64,000 nt of DNA from Geobacter sp. DSM 9736 (GCF_900187405.1 NZ_LT896716.1:620001-684000); one strand, 5' to 3'; numbered from the stretch's first letter, positions 1 through 8,694 are shown. Numbers and translations: made by a program. Notes: generated from the letters alone by a model not told the origin.

Positions 1-203
1 CCGAGGTCACCGTCTGGAACAATCAGGTCCTCAAGCTCGATGAAATGAGCATCGGCCTGAAAGGCTCTCCCACCTGGGTGAGCAGGATATTTTCTCCCGA
101 GCGGGACAAGGGGGAAATCATCGGCGACGGGTTGAACGATCCGGAGGGAACTGCGAAGTTGCTTATCGACAAGCTTCTCGCCAAGGACCTGCTGGCTCTT
201 TGA
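1..203 (+). CDS. etfB: Electron transfer flavoprotein beta subunit, 3' end only
   Basis: Only the last 66 codons lie in the window, read in the frame starting at base 3. The residues include GLKGSPTWV and FSPERDKG, the typical C-terminal signature of EtfB, in which a conserved loop precedes the tail that packs on EtfA. EtfB binds AMP or FAD and forms a heterodimer with EtfA to carry electrons between dehydrogenases and a membrane or Fe-S acceptor. The next gene is etfA, 162 bases downstream, which supports the call. The start is outside the window, so domain content beyond the tail cannot be judged. Confidence 0.85.
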   Translation, partial: EVTVWNNQVLKLDEMSIGLKGSPTWVSRIFSPERDKGEIIGDGLNDPEGTAKLLIDKLLAKDLLAL

Positions 204-321
204 CGGCTGCGGCTTTTGGCAATAGGTTCGTTGGCCTTCGCTCTTCCTTGTGCGGCGTAGCGCTGCTACGCCTCCGCGTCAGAGCTCGGCCGCCTGCCTC
301 TTGCCGAAAGATCCACAGCCG
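204..321. repeat. Dispersed palindromic element, copy A (diverged arms)
   Basis: The core at 251-278 contains GCGGCGTAGCGCTGCTACG, which recurs in four other intergenic sites of this window. The outer arms here (204-222 and 301-321) are inverted repeats of each other but differ from the arms of the other copies. It lies between etfB and etfA and could fold as a transcript hairpin within the operon. Confidence 0.75.
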
Positions 322-365
322 AAGCTGATAGCTGCAACAATACCGAAAACCTGAAAAGGATTTCT

Positions 366-1694
366 ATGACTGAACCGAAGAAGTTGAAGAAGCCCCGCGG
401 CAAGGCGTGTCTCATCGAGGGGAAATGCATTGCCTGTGGTGCCCGTTGCGAAAGCTCCTGCCCTGTCGATGCGGTGACCATGAACGATGCGGGAGAGCCG
501 ATCATCGATGCCGAAAAATGTATCGGCTGCGTCAAGTGCGTCAAGGTCTGCCCCGCCCAGGCCATCGAAATGTTCTTCACCCCGGAGGAGCAGAAGATCC
601 TTGACGAGATAATGAAGCAGGAGGGTGGGTCGGCCGAGGAGCCGGACGACGAAGAAGCCGCGCTGGCAAAGACCCTTTCTGCTTATACGGGTGTCTGGGT
701 TTTTGTGGAACAGACCGAAGGGGAGGCCGCCAAGGTTTCGTGGGAGCTGCTCGGCAAGGGGCGGGAGCTTGCTGATGCTCTCGGCGTCGAGTTGTGTGCC
801 CTGGTGGTGGGAGACAAGGTCGAGCATCTATGCAATGAGGCCTTCAGCTGGGGGGCGGACAAGGCGTATCTCGTCGACGCTCCCGTATATAGATTTTACC
901 GCACGGAAACTTACCTTAAAGCTGTCTGCGCCCTCGTTAACAAGTACAAACCCGAAATAATTCTTATGGGTGCGACAGGTCTCGGCCGCGATCTTGCCGG
1001 CGCCGTCGCGACAGTTCTCAAGACGGGCCTCACCGCAGATTGTACCGGCCTCGGTATCGACGACAAGCGGAACCTCATGCAGACCCGTCCCGCCTTCGGC
1101 GGCAACATCATGGCTACCATCATGTGCGACAAGTTCCGTCCGCAGATGGCGACGGTGAGGCCTCATGTGATGGCGATGCCGGAGCGCAGAGAGGGGACGG
1201 GGGAGATCATCCGTGAAGAGTGCCCGGTGAGGGAAGAGGATGTCCTGGTCAAGGTTCTGGAGATCATCAGCGACAAAAAAGGGAAGGAACAGATAGATAT
1301 CGCCGGAGCCGAGTTCATCATCTCCGGAGGCCGCGGCATGATGGGGAAGGAGAACTTCGCGCTTCTCCAGGAGCTCGCCGACGAGCTGGGAGGTGTTGTC
1401 GGAGCTTCCCGCAGCGCCGTGGACGCCGGCTGGATGCCCCAGGAACGGCAGGTGGGGCAGACGGGAAAAACTGTGCGTCCGAAGATATACATCGCCTGCG
1501 GCATATCCGGCGCAATTCAGCATCTGGTCGGAATGCAGGACTCCGATTTCGTCATCGCCATCAACCGGGACAAAGAAGCCCCGATCTTCGAGGTCGCAAC
1601 CTACGGAATCGTAGGCGATCTCTTTCAGGTCGTACCGGCCATCATCAAGCGCGTACGGGAGCTGAAAGCAGAGCGCCAGAAGAACGTAGCCTAG
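366..1694 (+). CDS. etfA: Electron transfer flavoprotein alpha subunit with N-terminal ferredoxin domain
   Basis: The 442-residue protein begins with two 4Fe-4S motifs (CIACGARCESSCP at about residues 19-31 and CIGCVKCVKVCP at about 53-64). An acidic linker follows, then a standard EtfA body: an N-terminal nucleotide-binding-like half and a C-terminal FAD domain with SGGRGMMG and a GISGAIQH region near the end. ETF moves electrons between flavin dehydrogenases and quinone or ferredoxin partners. Ferredoxin-fused EtfA is known in anaerobes that link flavin chemistry to Fe-S carriers. It follows etfB and precedes an Fe-S membrane oxidoreductase on the same strand, so the three probably work as one complex. 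The start ATG follows an AAAGGA site. The link to nitrogen fixation is inferred only from nearby nifV. Confidence 0.92.
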   Translation: MTEPKKLKKPRGKACLIEGKCIACGARCESSCPVDAVTMNDAGEPIIDAEKCIGCVKCVKVCPAQAIEMFFTPEEQKILDEIMKQEGGSAEEPDDEEAALAKTLSAYTGVWVFVEQTEGEAAKVSWELLGKGRELADALGVELCALVVGDKVEHLCNEAFSWGADKAYLVDAPVYRFYRTETYLKAVCALVNKYKPEIILMGATGLGRDLAGAVATVLKTGLTADCTGLGIDDKRNLMQTRPAFGGNIMATIMCDKFRPQMATVRPHVMAMPERREGTGEIIREECPVREEDVLVKVLEIISDKKGKEQIDIAGAEFIISGGRGMMGKENFALLQELADELGGVVGASRSAVDAGWMPQERQVGQTGKTVRPKIYIACGISGAIQHLVGMQDSDFVIAINRDKEAPIFEVATYGIVGDLFQVVPAIIKRVRELKAERQKNVA

Positions 1695-1724
1695 GCAATG
1701 CCATAATCAGGTCGCTAAAAAACC

Positions 1725-1865
1725 AGGTTGCTCAAAAGCGGTCAGATCGTCACACCCGCAGAAAGTTGCCGCGGAGGCGTAGTACCCTCTGGGGCATAAA
1801 CAGCGCTACGCTGCACAAGGCGGGCTTTCGAGGACGGTGGCGAGATGACTGGTTTTCAGCAACCT
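1725..1865. repeat. Dispersed palindromic element, copy B (interrupted core)
   Basis: The outer arms AGGTTGCTCAAAA and TTTTCAGCAACCT are inverted repeats, with the GGAGGCGTAG / CAGCGCTACGCTGCAC core between them. The core palindrome is split by about 19 extra bases (near 1781-1799) that other copies lack. The right arm also supplies an in-frame ATG at 1845, upstream of the more likely start of the next gene. Confidence 0.8.
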
Positions 1866-1886
1866 GCCGATTCGCAAGAGGTATAC

Positions 1887-3881
1887 ATGACACCCAACAA
1901 CCCCGCAATCTTCGCCCCCCTTTTCATAGCCGCCCTTGTTTTTTTCGCCTGGAGCTGTTACCGGCGTTTCAGGCTCCTGTCGCTGGGACAGTCGGAAAAC
2001 CGTTTCGAGCGCCCCGACCTGCGCATCTGGGACATGCTCCTCTACGCCTTCGGCCAGAAGAGGGTGGTGGAGAAAGCCTTCGGCATCAATCACTTCGTTA
2101 TCTTCTGGGGCTTCGTCATACTCCTGCTGGCCAACGCGGATTTCCTGATTCAGGGGATGTTCCCCGGGGTCGGGCTGCATCTTCTCCCGGCGGGGGTGCA
2201 CCACGCGCTTCTCTTTGCCTTCGATGCCGTTTCGCTCCTTACTCTCGTGAGCATAATGCTCGCTTTCGGACGGCGCATCTTCGTGAATCCGGACTACCTC
2301 AACACACCCTATGTCAAGGCCCGGAGCCCCGAAGCTTTCATGATCCTGTCCTTCATCGCTCTGCTCATGATCGCCTACTTCGGTCTTCATGGGGCCGAAA
2401 TGGCGACGGGTAACGCAGCCGTTACGTCTGCCGCTCCGGTCTCTGCGTTTGTTGCTTCGCTCTTCGCGGGGCTCTCTCCGGAGACCCTCCACATGGTAGC
2501 CACGGTATCCTGGTGGGTCCACGCGCTGGTACTCCTGGCATTCATCTGCTACCTGCCGGCAAGCAAGCACATGCATATTCTCACGGCGATACCGAACTGC
2601 TTCATGCAGACCCTCGGCCAGCCCAACACGCAGCCCAGGGAAGAGTTTGCTCCGGAAAAGAGTTACGGCGTAGGCCGTGTGGATCAGTTCACCTGGAAGG
2701 ACATGTTCGACGGATATACCTGTACCGAGTGCGGCCGCTGCCAGGCCGCCTGCCCGGCTACGAATACAGGGAAATCGCTCAATCCTCGCCAGGTGGTGCA
2801 TACGGTCAAGGCCAACCTGCTCATGAACGGCCCCCTCCTGGAGAGTGGAGGGAAGCCCGTCGTCCCGCTGATCGGCGAGGAGGGGGAGGGGACTAACACC
2901 CACGAGACCATCTGGTCGTGCACCACTTGCGGCGCCTGCCTGGAAGCCTGCCCCGTCTTTATCGAGCAGATGCCGAAGATCGTCAAGATGCGCCGCCATC
3001 TCGTGCAGATGGAGTCCAGTTTCCCCGAGGAGCTACTGAATCTCTTCGAGAACATGGAGCAGCGAAGCAATCCCTGGGGAATCGCACCGACGGAGCGCAC
3101 CAAGTGGACCTCCACTATGGACGTGAAGCAGTTCAACGCGGACGAGACAGAGTACCTCTTCTACGTCGGGTGCGCAGGCTCCTTCGATTCCCGCCAGAAG
3201 CACGTAACCGTGGCCCTTGCCACCATATTCGACGCAGCAGGCCTTTCCTGGGGAATTCTCGGCCGGGAGGAGAAGTGCTGCGGCGAGAGTCTTCGCAGGC
3301 TCGGGAACGAATATGTCTTCGACCGGATGGCGCGGGAGAATGTACAGCTCTTCAAGGAGAAAAAGATCCGTAAGATCATTACCCAGTGTCCTCACTGTTT
3401 CTCGACCCTGAAAAACGATTACCGCCAGTACGGCTTGGAGGTGGAGGTTATCCATTATACGGAGCTGCTCCAGGACCTCCTCGGAGAGGGTAAGCTTCGC
3501 CTCAAACAGACCGTTAAAAATATGGGGAAAGTAGTCTTCCATGACTCCTGCTACCTGGGAAGGCACAACAATATCTATGACGCTCCACGCAATGTCATAG
3601 CGGCGGCTACCGGGACCGCTCCAGTGGAACCGGACCGGAACCGTAAAAACGGCTTCTGCTGCGGCGGCGGCGGCGGCAGAATGTGGATGGAGGAACATAC
3701 CGGGGAGAGGATCAATATCAACCGCGTGACGGAGATGCTTGAAAAAAATCCGGATACCATCTGCGTCTCCTGCCCCTACTGCCTTACCATGATCGAGGAT
3801 GGCCTTAAGGACAAGCGAGCGTCCCAGACAAGGGTGAAGGATGTGGCGGAACTCGTTGCCGAAGGTCTTCGCCCCCTCTGA
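1887..3881 (+). CDS. Membrane Fe-S oxidoreductase (heterodisulfide-reductase-like ETF partner)
   Basis: From the ATG at 1887 the protein has 664 residues. The N-terminal third is hydrophobic and resembles a cytochrome-b/NarI-like membrane domain. A dicluster ferredoxin domain follows (CTECGRCQAACP near residue 280, CTTCGACLEACP near 350). Two cysteine-rich CCG domains come last (EEKCCGES and CCGGGGGRMW), as in HdrD and GlcF. Such proteins pass electrons from ETF to the quinone pool or the reverse. The open frame extends to 1845, but that stretch is the arm of a dispersed repeat. The ATG at 1887 has an AGAGG site six bases upstream and opens with a membrane-anchor-like sequence, so 1887 is preferred. 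Confidence 0.88.
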   Translation: MTPNNPAIFAPLFIAALVFFAWSCYRRFRLLSLGQSENRFERPDLRIWDMLLYAFGQKRVVEKAFGINHFVIFWGFVILLLANADFLIQGMFPGVGLHLLPAGVHHALLFAFDAVSLLTLVSIMLAFGRRIFVNPDYLNTPYVKARSPEAFMILSFIALLMIAYFGLHGAEMATGNAAVTSAAPVSAFVASLFAGLSPETLHMVATVSWWVHALVLLAFICYLPASKHMHILTAIPNCFMQTLGQPNTQPREEFAPEKSYGVGRVDQFTWKDMFDGYTCTECGRCQAACPATNTGKSLNPRQVVHTVKANLLMNGPLLESGGKPVVPLIGEEGEGTNTHETIWSCTTCGACLEACPVFIEQMPKIVKMRRHLVQMESSFPEELLNLFENMEQRSNPWGIAPTERTKWTSTMDVKQFNADETEYLFYVGCAGSFDSRQKHVTVALATIFDAAGLSWGILGREEKCCGESLRRLGNEYVFDRMARENVQLFKEKKIRKIITQCPHCFSTLKNDYRQYGLEVEVIHYTELLQDLLGEGKLRLKQTVKNMGKVVFHDSCYLGRHNNIYDAPRNVIAAATGTAPVEPDRNRKNGFCCGGGGGRMWMEEHTGERININRVTEMLEKNPDTICVSCPYCLTMIEDGLKDKRASQTRVKDVAELVAEGLRPL

Positions 3882-3903
3882 CCGGCGGGTCCGGCTGTTG
3901 GCC

Positions 3904-4635
3904 ATGCTTGTAATCGTCCAGAATGATCCCCAAGTTCCCCTCGGCGCGTATGCGGATATGCTCCGCGAAGAGGGGACAGGCTTCTCCCTTTTCCGCCCCT
4001 TTGCGGGGGAGGAGCTTCCTCCGGCCGCCGAAGTGTCTGCAGCCATCATCCTCGGGGGCGCCATGGGGGTGCATGACTGCGGCCTTCATCCCTTTCTCGT
4101 ACGAGTGAAACGATTCATCTCGGAACTTGTGGCTGGTGAGATTCCTCTCCTGGGGATCTGCCTGGGAGGGCAGTTGCTGGCCGATGCTCTCGGGGCCGAG
4201 GTCATAGCCGGTTCCCCCTGTGGAGAGAAAGGCACCCTTCCGGTGAGCTTGACGGAGGAGGGAGCCTGCGACCCGTTATTTTCCGGCATTCCCAGAGAGT
4301 TTGTCACGTTTCAATGGCATCAGGACAGCTTTGCAATCCCCGGGCAGGGGGTCCTGCTTGCATCTTCGATTGTCTGCCCAAACCAGGCCTTCCGGTACGA
4401 GAAATGTGCGTACGGCATCCAGTTTCATCCGGAGGTGACCCGCGAGATAGTGGAAGAGTGGGCGCTCTGGAGGCCTGAGACTGCGCAGCATCTTTCCTGC
4501 TTTCTGGTTGACTTCGATTCCCATCATTCTGTTTATGCTGCTGCTTCACGGAAACTGCTTAAAAACTTTCTGCGGATTGCCTCCCTGCATCCAGGATGTC
4601 TCAAGAACGCGCTGATCGCGCCTGTTTCTGCCTAA
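3904..4635 (+). CDS. Class I glutamine amidotransferase, GMP-synthase-like
   Basis: This 243-residue protein shows the triad of class I glutamine amidotransferases: the nucleophile in GICLGGQLLADALGAE, and a histidine and glutamate in QFHPEVT. It also has the WHQD segment typical of GMP-synthase-like amidotransferases. Such stand-alone enzymes hydrolyse glutamine, or act on related gamma-glutamyl amides, and their true substrates are often unknown. The open frame extends upstream into the previous gene, but MLVIVQND at 3904 is the usual first strand of the family. No strong ribosome site is visible there. It sits between an Fe-S oxidoreductase and nifV; a nitrogen-metabolism role is only suggested by position. 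Confidence 0.8.
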   Translation: MLVIVQNDPQVPLGAYADMLREEGTGFSLFRPFAGEELPPAAEVSAAIILGGAMGVHDCGLHPFLVRVKRFISELVAGEIPLLGICLGGQLLADALGAEVIAGSPCGEKGTLPVSLTEEGACDPLFSGIPREFVTFQWHQDSFAIPGQGVLLASSIVCPNQAFRYEKCAYGIQFHPEVTREIVEEWALWRPETAQHLSCFLVDFDSHHSVYAAASRKLLKNFLRIASLHPGCLKNALIAPVSA

Positions 4636-4694
4636 TATTGCGGCAGCCGTGTCGACACCTTCCGCTCCTGCCGCTCTAACGGCCTTTTCTCTGC

Positions 4695-4709
4695 TGGCAT
4701 GCCATGTGC
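4695..4709 (+). promoter_or_regulatory. Sigma-54 promoter of nifV
   Basis: TGGCATGCCATGTGC has GG and GC exactly ten bases apart, matching the -24/-12 consensus TGGCAC-N5-TTGC apart from small changes. Transcription would start near 4721, about 70 bases before nifV. Nitrogen-fixation genes commonly use sigma-54. Confidence 0.7.
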
Positions 4710-4740
4710 TATCCCCATTTCATGGTTTACAGCGGCAACG

Positions 4741-4775
4741 AAGCCTCACAGCCATTCCGGCGTGGGGCTTTTTTC
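4741..4775 (+). terminator. Intrinsic terminator inside the nifV leader
   Basis: AAGCCTCAC (4741-4749) pairs with GTGGGGCTT (4762-4770), giving nine pairs with one G-T, followed by TTTT. It lies between the sigma-54 promoter and the nifV ribosome site, so it would stop nifV transcription unless antiterminated. A small hairpin with hexaloop AACGAA (4734-4745) overlaps its 5' arm. Confidence 0.65.
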
Positions 4776-4792
4776 GTGGAAAGGAGGCAGCC

Positions 4793-5941
4793 ATGAGAGA
4801 ATGCACCGGAGAAGTCATTATAACGGACACTACGCTGCGTGACGGCGAACAGGCCGCAGGCGTGGTATTCAGCCTGGGCGAGAAAATGGCCATTGCCAGG
4901 ATGCTTGATAGCATTGGCGTGCAGGAGCTTGAATGTGGTATACCAGCGATGGGTGAGGAAGAGCGGGCTTCCATACGAGCACTGGTCGATATGGGCCTCT
5001 CCGCTCGGCTCATCACGTGGAACAGGGCTGCCAAGGCCGACATAGAAGCAAGTCTCGACTGCGGCGTCAATGCCGTCGATCTCTCTCTGTCCGTCTCCGA
5101 CATCATGATCGAGCGAAAGCTGCGAAAGAACCGCGAGTGGGTAAGGAATCAGCTGAAAGAAGCCCTCGGTTTCGCGAAGCAGCACAATCTCTATGTCTCC
5201 ATAGGAGGGGAAGATGCGAGCCGCGCCGACATCTACTTCCTTATAGAACTCCTTGAGATAACGAAGGCGTTCGGTGGCGACCGTTTCCGTTTCTGCGATA
5301 CCCTCGGTATTCTCGATCCCTTTTCCATGCATGAAAAAATCCGTGCCTTGCGGCGGGCGGTGCCTGACATGGACTTGGAGGTTCACACTCATAACGACCT
5401 CGGCATGGCAACGGCCAACGCCATCGCCGGAGCAAGGGGGGGAGCCCGGTTCGTCAGTACTACCGTCAACGGGCTAGGGGAACGGGCTGGAAATGCCGCA
5501 CTCGAAGAGGTCGTTATGGCGCTCAGGCATGCCTGCGGGACCGATTGCGGCATCGAAACCAGGAGGTTGGGAGAACTCTCACGTCTCGTTGCGGACGCAT
5601 CACGCAGGGTTGTGTCTGAATGGAAACCGGTGGTCGGAGAGCGCGTGTTTTCGCACGAATCGGGGGTGCACGCAGACGGGGTGCTCAAGGACCCGTCCAA
5701 TTATGAAGGCTTCGACCCGGCAGAGGTAGGCCTGAGCAGGTTTTTTGTGGCGGGGAAGCACTCCGGTGGGAGCGGCCTGGCCGAGCGGTACCGGCAGCTT
5801 GGTATCTCTATCGGCAAGGGTGAGGCCTCCGTTCTCCTGAAGAAGGTGCGAGGGCTTGCCCAGCAGTTGAAGCGCCCACTTGACGACCGCGAGCTCATCG
5901 ATCTTTATGGCTGTTTTTCGTGCAGACTGCATGCGGCCTGA
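4793..5941 (+). CDS. nifV: Homocitrate synthase NifV
   Basis: This 382-residue protein condenses acetyl-CoA and 2-oxoglutarate to homocitrate, the organic acid of the nitrogenase FeMo-cofactor. It opens with ITDTTLRDGEQAAGV, the DRE-TIM metallolyase active-site strand. HTHNDLGMATANA carries the metal-binding histidines, and VNGLGERAGNAALEE is also seen. The length matches NifV (about 380) rather than the longer LeuA. The ATG at 4793 follows a clean AAGGAGG site; the frame continues upstream only through leader sequence. It is followed by modABC, which supplies molybdate for the same cofactor. Expression is probably under sigma-54 plus leader termination control. Confidence 0.93.
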   Translation: MRECTGEVIITDTTLRDGEQAAGVVFSLGEKMAIARMLDSIGVQELECGIPAMGEEERASIRALVDMGLSARLITWNRAAKADIEASLDCGVNAVDLSLSVSDIMIERKLRKNREWVRNQLKEALGFAKQHNLYVSIGGEDASRADIYFLIELLEITKAFGGDRFRFCDTLGILDPFSMHEKIRALRRAVPDMDLEVHTHNDLGMATANAIAGARGGARFVSTTVNGLGERAGNAALEEVVMALRHACGTDCGIETRRLGELSRLVADASRRVVSEWKPVVGERVFSHESGVHADGVLKDPSNYEGFDPAEVGLSRFFVAGKHSGGSGLAERYRQLGISIGKGEASVLLKKVRGLAQQLKRPLDDRELIDLYGCFSCRLHAA

Positions 5942-6005
5942 CCGGAGAGGCCGATATCCGGGTGCTGATGAATTCCTCCTTGATTGACCGGAAAAGGAAA
6001 GTTAC

Positions 6006-6776
6006 ATGAAGCTGATCAAACTGCTGGTCGTGGCCTGCACCTTGTTGACGACTGCGGCTGCACATGCCGAGCAGGTCACCATAGCGGCGGCGGCCGACCT
6101 GAAGTTCGCCATGGACGAGATCGTTGCCAGCTTCAGGAAGATGCATCCCGGCGACAAGATCCAGGTTACCTACGGCTCCTCGGGGAAGTTCCATACCCAG
6201 ATACAACAGGGCGCCCCTTTCGACCTGTTTTTCTCCGCCGACATCACCTTCCCACAGGAGCTGGTGAGGTTGGGACTGGCAGCGTCTGAAGCCGCTCCGT
6301 ATGCGCTCGGGCGGATCGTGCTCTGGAGCAATACCCTGGACGCGAGCAGGATGACGCTGGTTAGTCTGGCCGATCCCAGAATCACCCGGATCGCCCTGGC
6401 GAATCCGAAACATGCGCCGTACGGAAAACGGGCAGAAGAGGCGCTTCGGGCATCTGGCCTCTGGGATAAACTGCAGCCGAAACTGGTATTCGGCGAAAAT
6501 ATCGCTCAGACGGCCCAGTTCGTACAGAGCGGAAATGCACAGATCGGAATCATAGCTCTGTCGCTGGCGCTAAACCTTGAACTGGCAAAAAACGGGGGCT
6601 ACTACCTCATCCCGGGAAACCTGCACAACCCGCTGGAACAGGGCTTCATCGTCACCAGGAAGGGGGCTGGGAAGGCCTCCGTCGGACGATTTGCCGAGTT
6701 TATGGGCACCAAATCAGCACGCGATGTATTGAAGAGGTACGGGTTCATCCCTTTGGGTGAAAAAACAGGCAAATAG
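6006..6776 (+). CDS. modA: Molybdate ABC transporter substrate-binding protein ModA
   Basis: The 256-residue protein starts with a signal peptide (KLIKLLVVACTLLTTAAAHA) and continues with VTIAAAADLKFAMDEI, the classic ModA opening that builds the oxyanion site. SSGKFHTQIQQGAPFDLFFSAD follows, where serines and backbone amides bind molybdate. It acts in the periplasm and hands molybdate or tungstate to ModBC. The start has an AAGGAAAG site. modB begins 12 bases after its stop, so the three mod genes form an operon, probably read from the nifV promoter since no separate promoter is obvious in the 64-base gap. Confidence 0.95.
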   Translation: MKLIKLLVVACTLLTTAAAHAEQVTIAAAADLKFAMDEIVASFRKMHPGDKIQVTYGSSGKFHTQIQQGAPFDLFFSADITFPQELVRLGLAASEAAPYALGRIVLWSNTLDASRMTLVSLADPRITRIALANPKHAPYGKRAEEALRASGLWDKLQPKLVFGENIAQTAQFVQSGNAQIGIIALSLALNLELAKNGGYYLIPGNLHNPLEQGFIVTRKGAGKASVGRFAEFMGTKSARDVLKRYGFIPLGEKTGK

Positions 6777-6788
6777 GAAGGAACTATT

Positions 6789-7478
6789 GTGCTGCTGACC
6801 GACGGCGATATTCAGGCAATATGGCTTACCCTCAGACTGGCGGCTGTTGTGACAGCCATACTGCTTGTCCTGGGAACTCCTCTCGCGTGGTGGCTGGCAA
6901 GCACACGCTCGCGGCTCAAGGGTGCTGTCGGCGCCGTGGTAGCATTGCCTCTGGTGCTGCCCCCTTCAGTGCTCGGTTTTTACCTGCTTCTGGCGATGGG
7001 GCCAAACGGCCCGGTCGGCCACCTGACCGATATGATGGGACTCGGTACCTTGCCATTCACCTTCTGGGGGCTCGTGGTCGCCTCTGTTTTCTACTCATTT
7101 CCTTTCATGGTGCAGCCGCTGCAGAACGCCTTCGAGTCAATAGGTGATCGTCCCCTGGCGGTAGCTGCGACACTGGGAGCTTCCCGGCTCGATGCTTTCT
7201 TTACCGTGGCGGTCCCCCTCGCGCGTCCGGGATTCGTGACCGCCTCCATCCTGACTTTCGCCCACACCGTTGGAGAATTCGGCGTCGTGCTGATGATCGG
7301 CGGGAACATCCCTGGAGTTACGAAGGTAGCATCGGTGCAGATCTACGATCACGTAGAAGCCTTGGAGTACGCCCATGCCCACCGGATGTCAGCCGTGATG
7401 CTGATCTTTTCTTTCCTGGTGCTGCTCGCTCTCTACGTCTGGCGTCCCAATGCCCGTAGCGTCATCCGGGGGGAATAA
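6789..7478 (+). CDS. modB: Molybdate ABC transporter permease ModB
   Basis: The 229-residue integral membrane protein has about five hydrophobic segments and the permease EAA-type loop ([24 protein letters not shown]) that docks on the ATPase. [14 protein letters not shown] and [19 protein letters not shown]-like sequences are typical of ModB. It forms the inner-membrane channel for molybdate. The likely start is GTG at 6789 after AGGAAGGAAC; a TTG lies one base earlier in another frame. Its stop TAA directly adjoins the ATG of modC, implying coupled translation. Confidence 0.94.
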   Translation: MLLTDGDIQAIWLTLRLAAVVTAILLVLGTPLAWWLASTRSRLKGAVGAVVALPLVLPPSVLGFYLLLAMGPNGPVGHLTDMMGLGTLPFTFWGLVVASVFYSFPFMVQPLQNAFESIGDRPLAVAATLGASRLDAFFTVAVPLARPGFVTASILTFAHTVGEFGVVLMIGGNIPGVTKVASVQIYDHVEALEYAHAHRMSAVMLIFSFLVLLALYVWRPNARSVIRGE

Positions 7479-8534
7479 ATGCACCTTACCCTTAACGTAC
7501 GGAAAATGTACGGAGACTTCACCCTGGCGGCGGATGTGGTTGTCTCCGGCGAGAGCGTCGGCATCTTCGGTGCCTCAGGCAGCGGCAAATCGACCATTGT
7601 TGGGATGCTTGCCGGGCTGGTGAAGCCGGATGCCGGGGAGATCGTGCTGGATGGTGAGTGTCTTTTCAGCAGCGAGAAGGGAATCGACCAGTCCCCCGGC
7701 AAGCGCCGCATAGCCGTAGTTTTTCAGCAGCACGAGCTTTTTCCCCATCTGAATGTGAAGAACAATCTGCTCTACGGCTACAGGCGTTGTAAGGCGGAGC
7801 ATCGAAGGATCGACTTCGATCACCTGGTGGACGTTTTGCAGATCGCTCCATTTCTCGACCGGGAAATCGACAGCCTTTCCGGCGGAGAGAAACAGAGGGT
7901 GGCGATCGCTCGTGCAGTTCTTTCCAACCCGCGCCTCCTGCTGATGGACGAGCCACTTTCCGCTCTGGACGACAACCTGCGATTCCAGATCATTCCTTAT
8001 CTGAAGAGTGTGAGTGAAGAATTCGCCATTCCCTACTTCTTCATCTCTCACTCCCTGGTTGAGATGCGGCTGATGGCGGAGCAGGTGCTCGTGGTGAAGG
8101 GAGGGAGTGTTGCCGAACAGACGACGCCGGATCTGCTTGCCCGCTCCAGAATGGGACGAAGCCCGGTAGGATACATAAACCTGCTTCGCCTCACCGACCC
8201 TCGCCCGGATAATGGCCTCCATGTCTATCGCTGGGGAGGGACCGATCTGGTTGTTTCAATGGGAGGTACGGCTCAGGAATCGGTTTTCGAGCTCTCTTCG
8301 AAAGACATGATCCTCTTCAAGAAGCACCCCGAAGCTATCAGCGCCAGGAACCTCCTCAGATGCAGGGTTACAGGTACTTTCTCCAGTGGAAACCGGGCGG
8401 GGGTGGAGCTGGACTGTTCCAGGGAGCGCCTTGTGGCGGAAGTGGTACCCTCTGCACTAGCCGATCTCGATATCTGCGAAGGGAGCGAGGTCTTCGTCGC
8501 CATCAAGGCCTCGGCTTTCCGCCCGCTGTTCTAG
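7479..8534 (+). CDS. modC: Molybdate ABC transporter ATP-binding protein ModC
   Basis: The 351-residue ATPase has a Walker A motif GASGSGKST (about residues 31-39), Q-loop FQQHELFPHL, ABC signature LSGGEKQRVAIARA, Walker B LLLMDEPLSALD and the switch histidine in FISHS. The last 70 or so residues form a molybdate-binding TOBE domain. It powers import through ModB on the cytoplasmic side. The start abuts the modB stop. A terminator hairpin follows at 8595, ending the nifV-modABC unit. Confidence 0.95.
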   Translation: MHLTLNVRKMYGDFTLAADVVVSGESVGIFGASGSGKSTIVGMLAGLVKPDAGEIVLDGECLFSSEKGIDQSPGKRRIAVVFQQHELFPHLNVKNNLLYGYRRCKAEHRRIDFDHLVDVLQIAPFLDREIDSLSGGEKQRVAIARAVLSNPRLLLMDEPLSALDDNLRFQIIPYLKSVSEEFAIPYFFISHSLVEMRLMAEQVLVVKGGSVAEQTTPDLLARSRMGRSPVGYINLLRLTDPRPDNGLHVYRWGGTDLVVSMGGTAQESVFELSSKDMILFKKHPEAISARNLLRCRVTGTFSSGNRAGVELDCSRERLVAEVVPSALADLDICEGSEVFVAIKASAFRPLF

Positions 8535-8594
8535 CTTCGAGTCCCGCCGGTCTGCTGATTTCGTCGCACCGTTTGCATAAAAAAGAGGCATGTT

Positions 8595-8626
8595 GGGGCC
8601 GTAATGGTGATGCGGCCCCTTTTTTC
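8595..8626 (+). terminator. Terminator after modC
   Basis: GGGGCCG and CGGCCCC form a seven-base-pair stem with an 11-base loop, followed by TTTTTTC. It closes the modABC transcript about 60 bases after the stop. Confidence 0.8.
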
Positions 8627-8694
8627 TTTCAAATTTTTTAATTCTGTAACGTCAACTGCCTGTAATTCCAGCAGTGCAAATTAGGTTTACCTAG

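Noticed and set aside
1806-2999. Minus-strand frame opposite the Fe-S oxidoreductase
   Set aside because: Antisense to cysteine motifs that are clearly coding on the plus strand.
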